From: JACQQW01 sp964520655
GTDB lineage: Bacteria > Omnitrophota > Gorgyraeia > Zapsychrales > Fredricksoniimonadaceae
Length of the DNA: 64,000 nt
Direction: 5' to 3'
Assembly (NCBI GenBank): GCA_964520655.1
Contig: CAZFNI010000004.1
Span: 1 to 64,000, forward strand
Shown: positions 36,044-44,142 of the stretch, in pieces
Layout of the letters: the number at the start of each line of letters is the position of its first letter
How positions within the stretch are numbered: the stretch's first letter is position 1
Made by a program: the position numbers and the translations under genes
Notes under the pieces: model-generated
Told to the model about the DNA's origin: nothing
The model's input: the letters and a program-made list of their open reading frames with translations, nothing else
The model's database searches: none

Positions 36044-36058
36044 AAACGTTTATGTCTA
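36029..36058 (-). promoter_or_regulatory. Divergent promoter of the protease/STT3-like operon
   Basis: Read on the minus strand: TAGACA (36053-36058), 18-base spacer, TAGAAT (36029-36034), then the ATG at 36022. It overlaps the + strand promoter, and both lie in 29 bases between the divergent genes. Confidence 0.5.
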
Positions 36059-36702
36059 ACGTTATTATACGCCCATTCACGCCGGAGGACAGACAAAGCG
36101 TTCGGGATATTTGCGCGGACACGGCGGATAAGGGAGAGCCGGTTGAGAACTTTTTCCCGGACAGGGAAAGTCTGACAGATCTGTTGTGCGGTTATTATAC
36201 GGATTTTGAACCGGGGTCTGTGTTAGTGGCAGAGGATAACGGCAGGATCATCGGGTACATATTAGGATGTTTTGATAACCGCCGTTATGGTTTGGCGATG
36301 ATGTTTGTCATCCTCCCTAAAGCGATGGTTAAAGCATTTTGCCGGGGTGTATTCTTTTCCCGCCAATTCTGGGGGATCGTATCGGGGATGCTGCGCAATT
36401 GGCCGCGGCTTTTATCCTGGCGCAAGCAGTCTTTCCACAGCCACGAGGGGCATTTGCATATCGGGGTGGCGAAAGCGGCCAGGCATCTGCATATCGGCAG
36501 TCAGCTTGTGGATGGATTTTTGACGTATGCCAGGACGCAGCATGTTAAGACGTTATCAGCATCTGTTCACAGCGGCAATACGGCCGCTATGAGGTTTTTT
36601 GAAAAATGTCAGTTTGAACTGACAGAGAGGTTCCCGATGGTCATGTACGCCAACGGGGAGTATGTCCAGTATCATTCGTTACATTATGTTAAAAAAATTT
36701 AA
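36052..36702 (+). CDS. GNAT-family N-acetyltransferase
   Basis: 216 residues. N-terminal IIRPFTPEDRQSVRDIC and GSVLVAEDNGRIIGYILG, then GHLHIGVAKAARHLHIGSQL (acetyl-CoA loop region) and SVHSGNTAAMRFFEKCQFE, all in GNAT order. Substrate not predictable. The next gene's start lies inside its 3' end, so translation may be coupled. Confidence 0.88.
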   Translation: MSNVIIRPFTPEDRQSVRDICADTADKGEPVENFFPDRESLTDLLCGYYTDFEPGSVLVAEDNGRIIGYILGCFDNRRYGLAMMFVILPKAMVKAFCRGVFFSRQFWGIVSGMLRNWPRLLSWRKQSFHSHEGHLHIGVAKAARHLHIGSQLVDGFLTYARTQHVKTLSASVHSGNTAAMRFFEKCQFELTERFPMVMYANGEYVQYHSLHYVKKI

Positions 36703-38068
36703 ATTCACGGTTTTGCTCTTATTTATTAGCGCTGTCAATGCCATGGCCTCCGGCAGCAGTATCCCGGAATTGTCTTTGGCATCCAATGACCGTATCTTAG
36801 TTCTGGCACCTCATCCGGATGATGAGGTCTTGGGTACCGCAGGGATATTACAGCGGGCAACCGCCATGAAATTGCCGGTGAAGCTTGTCTATTTCACATA
36901 TGGGGACAGCAATCAATGGTCATTTATGCTTTACCGCAAGCATCCGGTCATCATGCCCAAAGCGGTGCAGACCATGGGACTTGTTCGCCGGGACGAAGCG
37001 ATATCCGCGGCGAGCATTCTGGGGGTCAAACGCCAGGACTTGATCTTTCTGGGGTATCCGGACTTCGGGACGATGAATATCTGGTATTCTCACTGGAATG
37101 ACCGTCCGCCGCTGGTCAGTATGCTGACGCGCGTGACGAAAGTCCCGTATCAGGGCGCGCTAAGGCCAGGGGCGATGTATAAGGGGGAGGAGATCCAACG
37201 GGACCTTAGGTCTATTGTGCGGACATTTAAACCGACCAAAATATTTCTTTCAAGTCCGGCCGATCATAATGGAGATCATTTGTCCTTGTATCTGTTCACA
37301 CGGGTCGCCCTGTGGGATGAAGGGATGGAGGATAAGGTTGAGCTATATCCGTATCTGATCCATTACATTGGCTGGCCCAAGCCGTTTGGTTTTCATCCCG
37401 ACAATTCCTTACAGCCCCCGGATGCTTTAGCGGGTATTATTTCATGGAAACGTTTTCATCTGACCAAAGATGAGCTGAATTTAAAGAAGGCCGGATTGCA
37501 GGCACACCGGACGCAGTATAAATCTTCGCGCAATTACCTGTCATCGTTTGTAAGAACTAATGAGCTTTTCGGTGATTTCCCATTGATCCGTTTGCGCATG
37601 AATGAAGATTCGTCTGTTTTTTCTTCCAAGCGCAAGTTGGTTTCCAGTGCGGAGCTCCCCGAGGAGTTAAGCCCTAAAGAACGGATGGCATTCATTGGGG
37701 TGGAATGGAAGTTTGTCCGATGGGAAGGGGATCATTTATCCATATCGATCGCTTTATCCAAGCCGCTTGCGGCCAATGTGGAGGCTTCTATTTATATTTT
37801 TGGTTACCAGAAGGGCAAAGATAAGACGCCGTTTGCCCACATGCCCAAGATCAGTGTGAACTTAGGAGTGTTGAGTTACAATGTATTTGATCAGGCCAAA
37901 CGCATTGACCAGGGATCAGTGCAAGTCAAGCGCACAGCAAAGGAGATCATTATTAAAGTGCCGCTAAAGTTGATCGGCGACCCTGACCGTATTTTAACCA
38001 GCGCGCGCACATTCTTAGGGAATGTGCCGCTAGACAGCGCCTCATGGATGGCCGTGGAGTTGGATTGA
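36686..38068 (+). CDS. Secreted PIG-L family deacetylase
   Basis: 460 residues from ATG 36686, chosen because it gives a signal peptide (MLKKFKFTVLLLFISAVNAMA). It has the zinc/catalytic motif APHPDDE (41-47) and a later SPADHNGDH motif, the hallmarks of LmbE/PIG-L N-deacetylases acting on N-acetylglucosaminyl groups. The C-terminal ~180 residues form an extra domain, probably beta-rich. It overlaps the acetyltransferase gene by 17 bases. Confidence 0.88.
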   Translation: MLKKFKFTVLLLFISAVNAMASGSSIPELSLASNDRILVLAPHPDDEVLGTAGILQRATAMKLPVKLVYFTYGDSNQWSFMLYRKHPVIMPKAVQTMGLVRRDEAISAASILGVKRQDLIFLGYPDFGTMNIWYSHWNDRPPLVSMLTRVTKVPYQGALRPGAMYKGEEIQRDLRSIVRTFKPTKIFLSSPADHNGDHLSLYLFTRVALWDEGMEDKVELYPYLIHYIGWPKPFGFHPDNSLQPPDALAGIISWKRFHLTKDELNLKKAGLQAHRTQYKSSRNYLSSFVRTNELFGDFPLIRLRMNEDSSVFSSKRKLVSSAELPEELSPKERMAFIGVEWKFVRWEGDHLSISIALSKPLAANVEASIYIFGYQKGKDKTPFAHMPKISVNLGVLSYNVFDQAKRIDQGSVQVKRTAKEIIIKVPLKLIGDPDRILTSARTFLGNVPLDSASWMAVELD

Positions 38069-38069
38069 T

Positions 38070-38849
38070 ATGGATTGGATTCAGGCTGTTATTTTAGGGA
38101 TAGTGGAGGGTGTTACGGAATATTTGCCGGTTTCATCGACCGGACATATGATGGTCGCTTCCCATTTTTTGCACATGCCCCAGACAGAGTTTGTCAAAAC
38201 CTTTGAGATCGCCATCCAGTTAGGCGCGATCTTGGCTGTGTTCTCTTTATACTGGAGGACATTCCTGCTGGATTGGGAAGTCGGCTTAAAAGTTTTGGCC
38301 GCATTCTTGCCAACGGCCGTCATTGGTTTTGTTCTTTATAAGATGGTCAAGAGTTACTTGCTGGGGAATATTTGGATCGTTGCCCTGTCGCTGCTTGTCG
38401 GTGGGATCATCCTGATCGTGTTTGAAACGAAGCACAAGGGGCGCGACGGTTCTGTGGATGATCTAAAGAAGATCTCATACAAGCAGGCGGTCACGATCGG
38501 TATTTGTCAGGCTTTGGCGGTGGTTCCGGGAGTGTCACGTTCAGCGGCGACGATCATTGGGGGGCTTATGATCGGGATCAGCCGAAAGACTATCGTAGAA
38601 TTTTCATTTTTACTGGCTGTACCGACCATCAGCGCTGCGGTTGTGCTGGATATTGTTAAGAGCTCCGCGGACATTCAAACCTCCCAATGGGGGCTATTGG
38701 CGATTGGCGGCGCGGTGGCCTTTGTCGTGGCCTGGGCCAGCGTGAAATTTCTTTTACGTTTTATCAAACACAATGATTTTATTGTGTTCGGGGTTTACCG
38801 CATCATCGCGGCGATAGTTTTATTAATTTTATTGAAACATTCTTTTTAA
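38070..38849 (+). CDS. uppP: Undecaprenyl-diphosphatase UppP (BacA)
   Basis: 259 residues, multi-pass membrane protein. Both active-site motifs are present: EGVTEYLPVSSTGH near the N-terminus and PGVSRSAAT (about 153-161). It recycles the lipid carrier for peptidoglycan and surface polysaccharide synthesis. It starts one base after the PIG-L gene. Confidence 0.95.
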   Translation: MDWIQAVILGIVEGVTEYLPVSSTGHMMVASHFLHMPQTEFVKTFEIAIQLGAILAVFSLYWRTFLLDWEVGLKVLAAFLPTAVIGFVLYKMVKSYLLGNIWIVALSLLVGGIILIVFETKHKGRDGSVDDLKKISYKQAVTIGICQALAVVPGVSRSAATIIGGLMIGISRKTIVEFSFLLAVPTISAAVVLDIVKSSADIQTSQWGLLAIGGAVAFVVAWASVKFLLRFIKHNDFIVFGVYRIIAAIVLLILLKHSF

Positions 38850-38861
38850 TTCAGGTATCAT
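38832..38861 (+). promoter_or_regulatory. Promoter of KimA-like gene (near-leaderless)
   Basis: TTGAAA (38832-38837), 18-base spacer, TATCAT (38856-38861). The ATG at 38869 lies 8 bases beyond the -10 box, so the leader should be essentially absent. The promoter overlaps the end of uppP. Confidence 0.6.
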
Positions 38862-38868
38862 TGATTTT

Positions 38869-40836
38869 ATGAGTTTTATCGCGAAATTAAAGAATACCGT
38901 GATCGGCAAGGCCTTAAACCCCCATGAAGGCGGGGTTTTTCATCAAATGTCCTTGATCGCTTTCTTCGCCTGGGTAGGTTTGGGCGCGGACGGTCTGTCT
39001 TCATCCTGTTATGGGCCGGAAGAAGCCTTTATCGCGTTGGGTCAGCACCATCACCTGGCGGTATTTGTGGCCCTGGCGACCGCGATCACGGTTTTTGTCA
39101 TCAGTGCCAGTTACGCGCAGATCATTGAGGTGTTCCCCTCCGGGGGAGGCGGGTATTTGGTCGCAAGCAAATTATTGTCGCCTAACTGGGGGATGATCTG
39201 CGGGTGTGCCCTGTTGATCGATTATTTACTAACGATCACCATTTCTATTGCCAGCGGGACTGATGCATTATTTAGTTTTCTGCCTTTGGCGTGGCAGCCC
39301 TGGAAAATACATTTTTCTGTCTTCGCTCTGATAAGTCTGATGGTCTTGAATCTGCGCGGGGTAAAGGAATCAGTTCTCCCGCTAGTCCCCATCTTTTTGA
39401 CATTTATTCTAACGCACTTCTTTATCATTGTTTACGCGATCTGTACCCATCTGTGGGATTTTCCTCAAATGGGCACGTATATCAAGCAGGATGTGCAATC
39501 GTCATTTGCCGAGCTTGGTTTCTGGGGTTTAATGTTCTTGATGCTAAGAGCCTATAGTCTGGGTGCAGGAACGTACACAGGGATCGAAGCGATCAGCAAT
39601 GGGATGCCGATCCTTCGTGAACCCCGCGTCAAGACCGGTAAACGCGCGATGCTCTACATGTCTTTATCCCTGGCCTTTACCGTCATGGGGCTGATGCTGG
39701 CATATTTGATCTATCATGTCACGCCTCAGGAGGGCAAAACATTGAACGCCGTGATGTTTTGGACGATCTCCCAGAATTGGGGCAGTGGCGGATATGTGTT
39801 TGTTCTGGTGAGTTTGATCTCAGAAGCATTGCTTCTATATATCGCTGCCCAGACAGGGTTCCTGGGAGGCCCCAGAGTTCTGGCAAGCATGGCTGCTGAT
39901 CGATGGTTCCCCACCAAATTTGGCGCTTTAAGCGATCGTTTGGTCTATCAAAAGGGGATACTCATGATGGGTATCGCCGCACTGGTCGTTATGCTCATGA
40001 CCAAGGCTTCGGTTAAATTCCTGGTTGTTCTATACAGTATCAATGTATTTATCACGTTTTGTTTGTCGCAGGCCGGCATGGTCAGGCACTGGTGGATGTC
40101 TCGCGGCCGCAATAAAGAATGGGTTAAGAAAATATCGATCAATGGTCTGGGTTTTGTCAGCACGACATTCATTCTTGCGTCCGTGACCGTCATCAAGTTC
40201 GATGAGGGCGGTTGGATCACACTACTGATGACTGGATCACTGGTCGCTTTCGCCATTGCCATCAAGCGTCATTACATCAATACGGCCAAACAATTAAAGC
40301 GCCTGAATCCTCTGGTGCAGGGGATCATCGCCAGTAACGCCGATAAGCCGAAGGTAGAGGGACCTACGCAATTAGACCCCAAAGCCAAGACGGCGGTTTT
40401 GGTGGTCAACGGGTTTAATGGGCTTGGCCTGCACACATTGTTCAATGTGGTGCGTTTGTTCGGCGATCAATTCCGTAATTATGTCTTTATCCAGATCGGG
40501 GTCATCGACGCGGGGAATTTTAAGGGACACGAGGAGGTTGAAGCGTTAAGGGCCAAGATCAAGTCGGACAATGAACGCTATGTGCATTACATGCGTTCCG
40601 AAGGCTATTATGCTGAAAGTTATACTTCGACGGGTATTGATGTGATCTCGGAAGTGGAGAAATTAAGCCAGGAGGTTGCTCAGAAATTCCCCGGCGTTGT
40701 GTTCTTTGGCGGACAGGTTGTTTTTGAGAAAGAAACGTTCTTTAATAAATGGCTGCATAACTATACGGTCTTTGCTTTACAGCGGCGTTTGTACAGTCAC
40801 GGCATACCCTTTGTCGTGATGCCGATCCGGGTTTGA
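38869..40836 (+). CDS. KimA-like APC-superfamily (potassium) transporter
   Basis: 655 residues with about 12 membrane helices and a C-terminal soluble domain. The first helices carry GLGADGLSSSCYGPEEAF and FPSGGGGYLVASKLL, close to the KimA (YdaO) potassium/proton symporters; other APC transporters are possible. In Firmicutes this family is controlled by c-di-AMP. Here only 19 bases separate it from uppP and no riboswitch could fit. Confidence 0.75.
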   Translation: MSFIAKLKNTVIGKALNPHEGGVFHQMSLIAFFAWVGLGADGLSSSCYGPEEAFIALGQHHHLAVFVALATAITVFVISASYAQIIEVFPSGGGGYLVASKLLSPNWGMICGCALLIDYLLTITISIASGTDALFSFLPLAWQPWKIHFSVFALISLMVLNLRGVKESVLPLVPIFLTFILTHFFIIVYAICTHLWDFPQMGTYIKQDVQSSFAELGFWGLMFLMLRAYSLGAGTYTGIEAISNGMPILREPRVKTGKRAMLYMSLSLAFTVMGLMLAYLIYHVTPQEGKTLNAVMFWTISQNWGSGGYVFVLVSLISEALLLYIAAQTGFLGGPRVLASMAADRWFPTKFGALSDRLVYQKGILMMGIAALVVMLMTKASVKFLVVLYSINVFITFCLSQAGMVRHWWMSRGRNKEWVKKISINGLGFVSTTFILASVTVIKFDEGGWITLLMTGSLVAFAIAIKRHYINTAKQLKRLNPLVQGIIASNADKPKVEGPTQLDPKAKTAVLVVNGFNGLGLHTLFNVVRLFGDQFRNYVFIQIGVIDAGNFKGHEEVEALRAKIKSDNERYVHYMRSEGYYAESYTSTGIDVISEVEKLSQEVAQKFPGVVFFGGQVVFEKETFFNKWLHNYTVFALQRRLYSHGIPFVVMPIRV

Positions 40837-40837
40837 C

Positions 40838-41089
40838 ATGGGCGGGAAACTTAAGCTTGATCTGCATGACATTTTCAACAAAGGCCGCGAGATCGATGAG
40901 GCTCTGCAGGGGACGATCGATGACGCGGTAGCCAGGAATATCGATCTCGTGGAGATCATCCCGGGTAAAGGCAGCGGGCAGCTAAAGAAAAAAGTCCTGC
41001 GGTTCCTGGAGCAAAAACATATCAAATCCCTGTATCGTCGGGTTGAAAAAGACGACAAGAATTTTGGCCGCATTTTTGTCCACTTCTGA
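40838..41089 (+). CDS. Smr-domain protein
   Basis: 83 residues: LDLHDIFNKGREIDEAL, then LVEIIPGKGSGQLKKKVLRFL. These are the Smr signatures (LDxH and xGKGxGxLK). Stand-alone Smr domains are linked to nuclease activity. It starts one base after the transporter. Confidence 0.88.
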   Translation: MGGKLKLDLHDIFNKGREIDEALQGTIDDAVARNIDLVEIIPGKGSGQLKKKVLRFLEQKHIKSLYRRVEKDDKNFGRIFVHF

Positions 41090-41091
41090 TC

Positions 41092-41547
41092 ATGGATAAG
41101 ATCAAAAATTTTTTCAAAGGGCTTTTCGCGCAGATCGTGAGCATGGATGATTCTCCACAGAGGATCGCGCTGGGATTTGGTCTGGGTGTTTTTCTTGGGA
41201 TATTGCCGTTTACCGGGACCCTGGCAGCGATAGCGGCTGCTGTTTTTCTAAGGCTTAATAAAGCCGCGGCGGTTCTAGGGAGTTTGCTGACTAACACCTG
41301 GCTTAGCTTGGTAACATTCGCGGCCGCGGGGAAGATCGGATGCCAGCTGTTGGGATATGACTGGGAGAGCATTTACGCGCAGGCCCATGATGTGTTCTTT
41401 CATTTTACCTGGAAATCGTTCTTGAGTACTGCCAGTGCTAAGATACTGCTGCCGTTGTTCTTAGGATATTTGATCGTTGGGGCATTCTGCGGGCTCGTGG
41501 CTTACGGGGTGATCTTGGTCATTTTAAAGAATAAACGGCCGGCTTGA
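41092..41547 (+). CDS. DUF2062 membrane protein
   Basis: 151 residues with three hydrophobic helices. The SPQRIALGFGLGVFLGILPF motif and the LTNTWLSLVTF segment mark DUF2062, often found near glycosyltransferases and envelope genes. Function unknown. Starts 2 bases after the Smr gene. Confidence 0.85.
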   Translation: MDKIKNFFKGLFAQIVSMDDSPQRIALGFGLGVFLGILPFTGTLAAIAAAVFLRLNKAAAVLGSLLTNTWLSLVTFAAAGKIGCQLLGYDWESIYAQAHDVFFHFTWKSFLSTASAKILLPLFLGYLIVGAFCGLVAYGVILVILKNKRPA

Positions 41548-41554
41548 ATTTTTC

Positions 41555-41583
41555 TTGTCTTTTTTTTGGTGTGGGACTATACT
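41555..41583 (+). promoter_or_regulatory. Promoter of PilZ gene (near-leaderless)
   Basis: TTGTCT (41555-41560), 17-base spacer, TATACT (41578-41583); ATG at 41593. The expected transcript start is about 41590, leaving roughly three bases of leader. Confidence 0.7.
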
Positions 41584-41592
41584 ACCGGGGTC

Positions 41593-41973
41593 ATGTTAGA
41601 TAATCGCCGCCATATACGTATTAGAGAAATCACCGATGTGCGCTGGACAGTGTTAGGTTCAGAGCTTTTAGGTGAAGGGAAGATCTTGAACATCAGCTTT
41701 TCTGGTATGCTGCTGCAGACGGATGGTCATTATGATCCCCATGTCCGCGGAAAATTCTATGTGGATGCGCTTGGAGCAGAACCTTTGGTCTTTGGACCTA
41801 AAAAAGGCCATGTGGTCTGGACAAAACGTATCGAGAATACTCAAGGGTTTCAGTGCGGGATAGAGTTTGAGAAAGATATGCCGTTTGATAGACGTTTGGA
41901 TCAATGGATCGATAAAAAATCCGATGAGATGGCGCAGGCAACAAACGCGAATATTTTAAGTCATTTTGTTTAA
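41593..41973 (+). CDS. PilZ-domain protein
   Basis: 126 residues from ATG 41593, preferred over an upstream GTG (41566) that would lie before the predicted promoter -10. RRHIRIRE near the start fits the RxxxR c-di-GMP binding motif, and NISFSGMLLQTD fits the second (D/NxSxxG) motif, so c-di-GMP binding is likely. Target unknown. Confidence 0.85.
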   Translation: MLDNRRHIRIREITDVRWTVLGSELLGEGKILNISFSGMLLQTDGHYDPHVRGKFYVDALGAEPLVFGPKKGHVVWTKRIENTQGFQCGIEFEKDMPFDRRLDQWIDKKSDEMAQATNANILSHFV

Positions 41974-41993
41974 TGGAAAAAGAGGAGGATCAC

Positions 41994-42791
41994 GTGGCAG
42001 AAACAGTGTTGAACAGCGAAGAACAGCAGAATAATCAGGTCAATGACAGCCAGCATCAGAAAAAGACCCTTAAAAGGATCATCGGGGTCATTTTGATCGT
42101 CATCATGCTGGCGTTGACCGCTTATGTGTTGAATTTACAGAACCAGAATTACAATACCATGAATCAAAGCTCGTCGCTGGCGGATATCTCCAATACCCAT
42201 CAGGCAGCCAATTACCGTTCCTATGTTAAGCAGTACAGGGACACAAAAGAAGAATTAGATCAGACCAAGGCCAAGCTGGTGCAGGTTCAGAATGATCTGG
42301 ACCGCGTGACCGGAGAGTTGGCGGAGGCTAAGACATTATTAGGTCAGACACAGGACTTGTTGACTCAAGCCCAGCAGGAAAATACAAAGCTAAAAGCTGA
42401 TATTCAGGAACTGGAAGCGTTAAGGGCCCAGGAGAATGTCAAGAACATCGGAGAGTTGGAAACAAAGATCTCCTCACTAAAACAGAAAAATGTGGAAGTG
42501 ACTGATCAGCTTAATACTGTCAAGACCCAAATACGTGCGTTTGAAGCGGATTTTAACAATATGGATGAAGGCCGCTCATTGCTCGTGTTGTTCCAGAATA
42601 AGATCAAGCTGGTGAAAAGCCGCATGCGCTACTTAAAGCAGGAGGCGTATTTTGCCAAGGTTGCCGCTCAGAAAGAAAAAGACCGTATTGAATCCTTAAA
42701 TGGCAACAATGGATTCTTGGTCAAGGATGGCACGCCGCTAAAGAACAATGCTTCCAAGGGCTTTGCCATAGACGTAAAGATTGTTCCGTAA
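41994..42791 (+). CDS. Membrane-anchored coiled-coil protein
   Basis: 265 residues from GTG 41994, chosen because GAGGAGG lies five bases upstream; an ATG at 41973 overlapping the PilZ stop has no such site. One membrane helix (IIGVILIVIMLALTAYVL) near the N-terminus, then a long coiled coil (YRDTKEELDQTKAKLVQVQN onward to about residue 175) and a basic C-terminal part. No family recognised; envelope organiser or scaffold is only a guess. Confidence 0.8.
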   Translation: MAETVLNSEEQQNNQVNDSQHQKKTLKRIIGVILIVIMLALTAYVLNLQNQNYNTMNQSSSLADISNTHQAANYRSYVKQYRDTKEELDQTKAKLVQVQNDLDRVTGELAEAKTLLGQTQDLLTQAQQENTKLKADIQELEALRAQENVKNIGELETKISSLKQKNVEVTDQLNTVKTQIRAFEADFNNMDEGRSLLVLFQNKIKLVKSRMRYLKQEAYFAKVAAQKEKDRIESLNGNNGFLVKDGTPLKNNASKGFAIDVKIVP

Positions 42792-42795
42792 TCGA

Positions 42796-42824
42796 TTGTT
42801 TCTGTAATCTTGTGGGCGTATGAT
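42796..42824 (+). promoter_or_regulatory. Promoter of yqeY overlapping a terminator
   Basis: TTGTTT (42796-42801), 17-base spacer, TATGAT (42819-42824). The -10 box lies within the 5' arm and loop start of the hairpin at 42814-42841. A transcript from here would start near 42831 and contain only the 3' arm, so it would not fold into the terminator. Confidence 0.6.
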
Positions 42825-42847
42825 ATTTCTTTCATACGCCCTTTTTT
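42814..42847 (+). terminator. Intrinsic terminator after coiled-coil gene
   Basis: GGGCGTATGA (42814-42823) pairs perfectly with TCATACGCCC (42832-42841), 10 bp stem with an 8-base loop, followed by TTTTTT (42842-42847). It is the clearest terminator in the window. Confidence 0.93.
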
Positions 42848-42859
42848 ATAGGAGGATAT

Positions 42860-43312
42860 ATGTCGCTTGAAGAAAAGATCAACCAGGATTATGTTGCCGC
42901 GATGAAAGCCAGGGACCAGGAACGTTCTTCCTGTTTGAGTTTTCTGCGCGCGCAGGTCAAGAATATCAAGATCGATAAGCGTGTTGAGCAGGTGTCTGAT
43001 GAAGAGGTTATCGCGGTCATCAAAAAGCAGGTCAAGCAGCGCCTGGATTCGATCAAGCAGTTCACCGACGGCGGTCGTCCGGAATTAGCGGCAAAGGAAG
43101 AGTCGGAAATGGCCATATTGAAAAGCTATCTGCCGGCGGAAATGTCCGCGGACGCCTTAAAGGGTGTGATCGAAGCGGTGATCAAGGAGACAGGTGCTTC
43201 TTCGATCAAGGATATGGGGAAGGTCATGAAAGATGTGCTGGCTAAAGTCGCTGGACAAGCGGATAATCAGACGGTTGGATCGCTTGTGAAGGAGCGACTG
43301 ACAAAGGTTTAA
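42860..43312 (+). CDS. YqeY / GatB-Yqey domain protein
   Basis: 150 residues: SLEEKINQDYVAAMKARD, FLRAQVKNIKIDKR, EEESEMAILKSYLPAEMS-like region (here EESEMAILKSYLPAEMS) and the final VGSLVKERL. This matches the YqeY family, related to the tail domain of amidotransferase GatB. A strong AGGAGG site is at 42850-42855. Confidence 0.92.
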   Translation: MSLEEKINQDYVAAMKARDQERSSCLSFLRAQVKNIKIDKRVEQVSDEEVIAVIKKQVKQRLDSIKQFTDGGRPELAAKEESEMAILKSYLPAEMSADALKGVIEAVIKETGASSIKDMGKVMKDVLAKVAGQADNQTVGSLVKERLTKV

Positions 43313-43323
43313 GGGAGTTCTTC

Positions 43324-44142
43324 GTGGGGCGGGTGAAAAGTTTTTTTATTGGTTTTGCTGTCGTTTTATGCATCGTGCTCTTTGGTTTTATCTTGTGGAT
43401 GCGTGACCGCTATGTTGTCCCCATTCTGACGTATCATAATGTATCGACGCATTTGGGGCAGTATTCTCTCAATAATGTGACGCCGCAGGCATTTGCCTGG
43501 CAGATGAAGTTTTTGGCCAAGCATCACTATGATGTCATCAGCTTCGACGATTATGTTCAGGGCATAAAAAAGGGCACAGCATTCCGTAAGAATACGGTCG
43601 TGATCCAGTTTGATGACGGGTATGAAGACAATTATACCCAGGCTTTTCCTATTCTTCGCGAACATCATTTTCCTGCCAGTATTTTCTTGATCTCAGACAG
43701 TATTGGTTTAAAAGACTTTATGACGTGGGATCAGGTAAAGGAGATGGAGAAGCACGGCATTGAATTCGGTGCGCATACGCGCCGCCACGCGTATTTACCG
43801 GAGATCAGTCATGAGGCAGCCGTTGATGAGATCGCTGGTTCCAAGAAGGTCATTGAGGCGCATTTGTGGCATCCCATCAAATATTTTGTTTATCCTTCCG
43901 GCGGGTTTACCGATGATATCAAATCGATCGTGATCGCAGCAGGATATCAGGCTGCCGGGACGACAAATCGGGGAAGGGATATGTTTAATCGCGATCTTTT
44001 TGAATTAAACAGGATCCGCGTGAAAAGCAAAGATAATGCGTTGACATTTTGGGCCAAATTGTCCGGTTATTATAATGTGTTCCGCCAGTCACGCTGCGGG
44101 GAACATTGCGGAAAGGAAACGTATGTCGTATCGCCTCAATGA
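43324..44142 (+). CDS. Membrane-anchored polysaccharide deacetylase (NodB/CE4)
   Basis: 272 residues from GTG 43324 with AGGGAG upstream. One N-terminal membrane helix, then the CE4 motifs: FDDGYEDN (Asp97-Asp98) and the metal His pair in GAHTRRH (His151, His155), and YPSGGF. Such enzymes remove N-acetyl groups from peptidoglycan or exopolysaccharide. The next gene overlaps its 3' end by 20 bases. Confidence 0.9.
   Translation: MGRVKSFFIGFAVVLCIVLFGFILWMRDRYVVPILTYHNVSTHLGQYSLNNVTPQAFAWQMKFLAKHHYDVISFDDYVQGIKKGTAFRKNTVVIQFDDGYEDNYTQAFPILREHHFPASIFLISDSIGLKDFMTWDQVKEMEKHGIEFGAHTRRHAYLPEISHEAAVDEIAGSKKVIEAHLWHPIKYFVYPSGGFTDDIKSIVIAAGYQAAGTTNRGRDMFNRDLFELNRIRVKSKDNALTFWAKLSGYYNVFRQSRCGEHCGKETYVVSPQ

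Noticed and set aside
38850..38868. c-di-AMP (ydaO) riboswitch before the KimA-like gene
   Set aside because: Only 19 bases lie between the genes and the promoter is almost leaderless, so a riboswitch cannot fit.
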